DNA of 16,336 nucleotides from RUG13091 sp045113315 (lineage in GTDB: Bacteria > Bacillota_I > Bacilli_A > RFN20 > CAG-826), in NCBI GenBank assembly GCA_045113315.1, contig JBGUIX010000013.1, forward strand, positions 1 through 16,336, written 5' to 3'. A program made the position numbers and the translations under genes. The notes under the pieces are model-generated. The model was given only the letters and a program-made list of their open reading frames with translations, had not been told where the DNA came from and did not search any database. Shown piece by piece: positions 13,370 to 16,336 of the stretch (positions are counted from its first letter, which is position 1; the number at the start of each line of letters is the position of its first letter).

Positions 13370-15069
13370 TAAATTCTTAATTCTTTCTTTAATTCTTCGT
13401 AGAGCTTATCGGCGTCTTTCTTATCAAGTTTAGATTTGCTCTTCATACCAATATAGAATTTAACTTTAGGTTCGGTACCAGAAGGTCTAACGGTAATTGT
13501 ATTTCCATTTTCAAAGAATAATTTCACAACATTGCTCTTTGGAAGAGTGATCTTTTGAGTCTTACCTGATTCAAAAGCTTCTTGTTTAAGATAATCTTCA
13601 ACGCGAGCAACTTTCACGCCACCAAGCTCTTTTAATGGAGCGTTATGGAGTTTATTCATTAATTCATCCATTGCTTGTTGACCACTACTACCTTTAAATT
13701 CGATAGAATAAGCGATATCTAGGTGATAACCATATCTTTGTTGTAATTCATCCCAAACAACATCAAGTGGTTTGCCAAGTTTGTCATAATATAAGGCCAT
13801 TTCGCAATAGAGCAATATAGCTTGGCAACCATCTTTATCTCGAGCAAATGGAGCGATTAAGCAACCATAGCTTTCTTCATAGCCGAATTCGAAATGAGGA
13901 CCATTTCCTTTTTTCTCATAATAATCGATACGATTACCAATAAATTTAAATCCAGTTAAGAATTGCTCAGTTTTTACACCATAAGATTCCGCAATTTCTT
14001 TGCCTAAAGAGGAAGTCACGATTGTATTATACATCACACCATTATTGCTTAATAAACCTCTCTTTTTTCTTTCAGAAAGGATATAGTCTAATAATATCGC
14101 TGCGGATTGATTACCGGTAAATGTTTGATAACTTCCATCACTAGCTAAATATCCTAAGCCCACTCTATCGCCATCTGGGTCAGTCATCACTAATAATTTA
14201 GCGCCCACTTCTTTAGCGAGTTTTAATCCTTCAATATAACTTCTTGGATCTTCTGGATTAGGAGATAATGTTCCAGAGAAATCTGGATCTGGATTACATT
14301 GGCTTAAAACTGGAACGATGTCATAACCTAAATCTTTAAAAATTCTCATCGCTGGAACATAACTTGTTCCATGATTAGGAGTGAAAACAATTTTAAAATT
14401 AGATTTATCTAATTCTTTATTAATCGAGATTTCTTCACATAATCTCACATATTCATCATCAACTTTATTATCTAGTAAAATAGTTTCTCCTAACTTTTCA
14501 CTTACTTTATAAGTAACTTCAAGCTCATTAGGAAGAGATGCGATAATTTCTAATAATCTTTTAATCTTATCAGGCACTAATTGGCAGCCTGTTTCATCAT
14601 AAACTTTATAACCGTTATATTCTTTTGGATTATGAGAAGCAGTAATCATAATTCCACCGCAAGCTTTTAAATATCTCACCGCAAAGGATAATTCAGGTGT
14701 TGGTCTTAAAGAATCAAAAATATAAGCTTTAATACCAAATTCATTTAAAACTTGAGCGCTTAATAAAGTAAATTCACGAGAAAGATGACGGTTATCATGA
14801 CTAATCGCTACCCCCATCTCTTTGGCGTTAGGGAATAATTCTAATAAATATTTTGCAAATCCCACTGTCGCTTTGCGAACTGTAAATTCATTTAAGCGAT
14901 TGGTGCCTGGTCCTAATACACCACGCATGCCAGCGGTACCAAATTCCACATCCTTAAAAAAGGCATCATCAATTTGATTTTGATTCATGTTTTTTAATTC
15001 TTTTTTGGTTTCCGCACTGACAAGTGGAGAATTTAACCATCTTTGGTAGTTTTGTTCTGTTAATGACAT
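13369..15069 (-). CDS. pgcA: phospho-sugar mutase, alpha-phosphoglucomutase type
   Basis: Interconverts glucose 1-phosphate and glucose 6-phosphate (possibly also mannose phosphates), linking glycolysis with UDP-glucose and cell-surface glycan synthesis. 566 residues, as in Bacillus PgcA. Four-domain alpha-D-phosphohexomutase motifs: VEFGTAGMRG (about 41-50), the phosphoserine loop TASHNPKEYNGYK (about 143-155, Ser145), the Mg loop TDPDGDRVG (about 296-304), the sugar-recognition FEFGYEESYG, and the phosphate-binding RPSGTEPKVKFYIG near the C-terminus. SD GAGGG lies 7 bases before the ATG at 15069; an ATG two codons upstream is only 2 bases from the SD and is rejected. It starts 2 bases after the stop of the pseudouridine synthase, whose last codons encode the SD. 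Glucose versus mannose preference is not decided by sequence alone. Confidence 0.93.
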   Translation of the reverse strand: MSLTEQNYQRWLNSPLVSAETKKELKNMNQNQIDDAFFKDVEFGTAGMRGVLGPGTNRLNEFTVRKATVGFAKYLLELFPNAKEMGVAISHDNRHLSREFTLLSAQVLNEFGIKAYIFDSLRPTPELSFAVRYLKACGGIMITASHNPKEYNGYKVYDETGCQLVPDKIKRLLEIIASLPNELEVTYKVSEKLGETILLDNKVDDEYVRLCEEISINKELDKSNFKIVFTPNHGTSYVPAMRIFKDLGYDIVPVLSQCNPDPDFSGTLSPNPEDPRSYIEGLKLAKEVGAKLLVMTDPDGDRVGLGYLASDGSYQTFTGNQSAAILLDYILSERKKRGLLSNNGVMYNTIVTSSLGKEIAESYGVKTEQFLTGFKFIGNRIDYYEKKGNGPHFEFGYEESYGCLIAPFARDKDGCQAILLYCEMALYYDKLGKPLDVVWDELQQRYGYHLDIAYSIEFKGSSGQQAMDELMNKLHNAPLKELGGVKVARVEDYLKQEAFESGKTQKITLPKSNVVKLFFENGNTITVRPSGTEPKVKFYIGMKSKSKLDKKDADKLYEELKKELRI

Positions 15070-15071
15070 AA

Positions 15072-16052
15072 TCATTCCCTCTCTTCTTTTAATTTTAACA
15101 ATAAATCAGTATATTCTTTAGGCATTTCCGCTTTAAAAGATTTTTTCGATAAGTTATCTAACGGCTTTTGTAGTTCACCAAAGTGAACTTCACTAGCGTG
15201 AAGAAATTGATTCTTAAAACCGTATTTCTTTTCAATTTCATTATTGATTTTAAAATCACCATATTTACCATCGCCCACAACATGATGTCTTATATAAGAC
15301 ATATGAACTCTGATTTGATGAGTGCGACCTGTAATAAGCGTGATATCTAATAATGTAAAACCGTTAAAGTGTTCAATGGGATGATAAACAGTTTTTGCCG
15401 GTTTAGCCCCACTAGAAAGAGGAGCAACCACTACTTTTTTTGTGTCGAAATTCTTTCTTAAAGGAACTTCAACTGTGCCTTCTTTATTAATATCTCCCAC
15501 TACTAAACAAATATAGTGTTTACCAATTAATTCATGCTTCTGAAATAATTCAAATAAATAGGATAAAGTGTCATGGTTTTTACCAAAGATTACAATGCCG
15601 GAGGTATTTCGATCAATTCGATGCGCTGGTCCTGGTTTAAAAGCTAAATCGTTTTGAGGATCGTATTCGCCTTTATAAATCAAATATTCAATAACCATTT
15701 GGTCTAATGGTTTTTCGTTATAGTTATCATCTTTTTGGACTAATACACCACGTGGTTTATTAATAAATAAAACATTCTTATCTTCATAAATAATCCATGG
15801 TTCGATGTCATTATTTGGAGTGTAAACATTAGTTTTATTAAATTCTTCTATTTGTTTATCGGTAATGAATATCGTAATTTCATCATTTTCAGAAACAATA
15901 TATTTTTCTTTTTGCCAATGACCATTTACCTTAATATCTTTTTTTCTAAATAATTTATAAATAAAAGATAATGGAGCAGTATTTAAAACTTTCTTCACAT
16001 ATTTTTCTAAAGTTTGGCCAGATTCGTTTTTATTAACGATATATTTCTGCAT
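15072..16052 (-). CDS. RluA/RluD-family 23S rRNA pseudouridine synthase
   Basis: Isomerises uridine to pseudouridine in RNA. 326 residues from the chosen start. An S4 RNA-binding domain (about 10-65: LEKYVKKVL, IYKLFRKKDIKVNG) precedes the catalytic domain with INKPRGVLVQ (about 97-106), HRIDRNTSG (144-152, catalytic Asp147) and the late motif GRTHQIRVHMSYIRH. The order S4 plus these motifs is that of RluC/RluD; the exact uridine cannot be named. The frame is open six codons upstream (16070), preceded by AAAGAG, but those codons contain the -10 TGG-TAAAAT (16061-16069), which lies 8 bases before the ATG at 16052; I prefer 16052 with a leaderless mRNA. It is the first gene of an operon with pgcA. 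TGA stop. Confidence 0.92.
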   Translation of the reverse strand: MQKYIVNKNESGQTLEKYVKKVLNTAPLSFIYKLFRKKDIKVNGHWQKEKYIVSENDEITIFITDKQIEEFNKTNVYTPNNDIEPWIIYEDKNVLFINKPRGVLVQKDDNYNEKPLDQMVIEYLIYKGEYDPQNDLAFKPGPAHRIDRNTSGIVIFGKNHDTLSYLFELFQKHELIGKHYICLVVGDINKEGTVEVPLRKNFDTKKVVVAPLSSGAKPAKTVYHPIEHFNGFTLLDITLITGRTHQIRVHMSYIRHHVVGDGKYGDFKINNEIEKKYGFKNQFLHASEVHFGELQKPLDNLSKKSFKAEMPKEYTDLLLKLKEERE

Positions 16053-16060
16053 ACAAAACA

Positions 16061-16069
16061 ATTTTACCA
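16061..16069 (-). promoter_or_regulatory. extended -10 promoter of pseudouridine synthase-pgcA operon
   Basis: On minus, TGG-TAAAAT with TAAAAT at 16061-16066, 8 bases before the ATG at 16052. No good -35. The perfect palindrome AAAGAGCTCTTT (16085-16096) lies just upstream and could bind a regulator. Confidence 0.5.
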
Positions 16070-16145
16070 TTTTTCTCTTTTAATAAAGAGCTCTTTTTAA
16101 TATAATAAACAAGCACATTACCAATATTGTTCAGCTTAAATCCAC

Positions 16146-16236
16146 GGAGGAATACCCAAGAGGCTGAAGGGGCGGGCTTGGAAAGCTCGTAGACTGGTAA
16201 CTCGGTGCCAGGGTTCAAATCCCTGTTCCTCCGCCA
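16146..16236 (+). tRNA. tRNA-Ser (anticodon GGA)
   Basis: Class II tRNA of 91 nt with encoded CCA. The acceptor stem pairs GGAGGAA with TTCCTCC. The anticodon stem CGGGC/GCTCG (one G-U) encloses loop TTGGAAA, giving anticodon GGA, which reads UCC/UCU. It has a long variable arm, and the T arm is CAGGG-TTCAAAT-CCCTG. A TATAAT at 16101-16106 is 39 bases upstream; no closer convincing -10 was found. Confidence 0.97.
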
Positions 16237-16251
16237 TCATCGATTGTCAAG

Positions 16252-16280
16252 ACACGTACGAAAAAGTGCGTGTTTTTTCT
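16252..16280 (+). terminator. terminator of tRNA-Ser(GGA)
   Basis: ACACGTAC (16252-16259), loop GAAAAA, GTGCGTGT (16266-16273, one G-U pair), followed by TTTTTTCTTATTTTT. The remaining bases to 16336 show no feature. Confidence 0.88.
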
Positions 16281-16336
16281 TATTTTTTGGCATTATTTGC
16301 TATATTTAGTCTTTTGAATACAACATTAATCAATTT

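Noticed and set aside
15072..15074. TGA as possible tryptophan codon (Mycoplasma code)
   Set aside because: TGA ends the RluA-family gene exactly where pgcA begins, the other genes stop at TAA or TAG, and no family-conserved Trp is encoded by TGA in the window.
16033..16218. 61-codon minus-strand frame over tRNA-Ser(GGA)
   Set aside because: It would be antisense to a tRNA and overlaps the RluA-family promoter.
1..16336. CRISPR array, IS element, prophage or defence island
   Set aside because: No regularly spaced repeats, transposase, integrase or defence gene is visible; the three tRNA genes show no adjacent att-like duplication.

Overview
The window is AT-rich, compact bacterial chromosome carrying mostly core genes of a low-GC Gram-positive type: ylbF-rsmD-coaD, Spx, RNase J, YitT, a CYTH/NAD-kinase pair, a type-2-like deformylase and a short archaeal/eukaryal-type ProRS. 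Genes are read intact with TGA as stop and tryptophan encoded by TGG, so the Mycoplasma/Spiroplasma UGA=Trp code does not apply. Together this suggests a Bacilli/Mollicutes-related lineage with the standard code (Acholeplasma-, Izemoplasma- or RF39-like, or a compact Erysipelotrichia-type genome). The exact taxon is inference. I see no prophage, IS element, CRISPR array or obvious foreign island, and no stretch above 300 bases without a gene.

Layout. 1-3.4 kb (minus): a membrane protein with PAS-like, degenerate GGDEF and degenerate EAL domains, then proS, then tRNA-Ser(GCU). 3.5-5.7 kb: tRNA-Ser(CGA) on plus, a YitT-family membrane protein on minus, and a divergent membrane-anchored thioredoxin-like protein with a CSSC motif on plus. 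5.7-7.1 kb (minus): operon ylbF-rsmD-coaD. 7.2-10.1 kb (plus): def, then RNase J-maf. 10.1-11.2 kb (minus): NAD kinase followed by a membrane-anchored EIIB-like domain lacking the phosphorylated cysteine. 11.3-13.3 kb: a CYTH protein (plus) convergent with spx (minus), and trpS (plus) divergent from spx. 13.4-16.05 kb (minus): an RluA/RluD-family pseudouridine synthase followed by a phosphoglucomutase. The window ends with tRNA-Ser(GGA) and its terminator.

Functionally the region is dominated by translation (two aminoacyl-tRNA synthetases, three serine tRNAs, deformylase, rRNA methylase, pseudouridine synthase), RNA decay (RNase J, YlbF), cofactor supply (CoaD, NAD kinase), house-cleaning (Maf) and thiol/redox control (Spx, thioredoxin-like protein).

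The most notable points are structural. Several first genes of transcription units lack a Shine-Dalgarno sequence and have a -10 box, mostly extended TGN-TATAAT, only 8-12 bases before the start codon, implying leaderless or near-leaderless mRNAs. Three proteins keep a signalling fold while losing or changing key motif residues (GGDEF-EAL, EIIB, and more mildly NAD kinase). Spx carries an additional C-terminal cysteine cluster. Terminator hairpins are repeatedly embedded in the ends of coding regions, most strikingly at the CYTH/spx junction, where both proteins carry the peptide KKDEE at their C-termini because the stem arms are coding.
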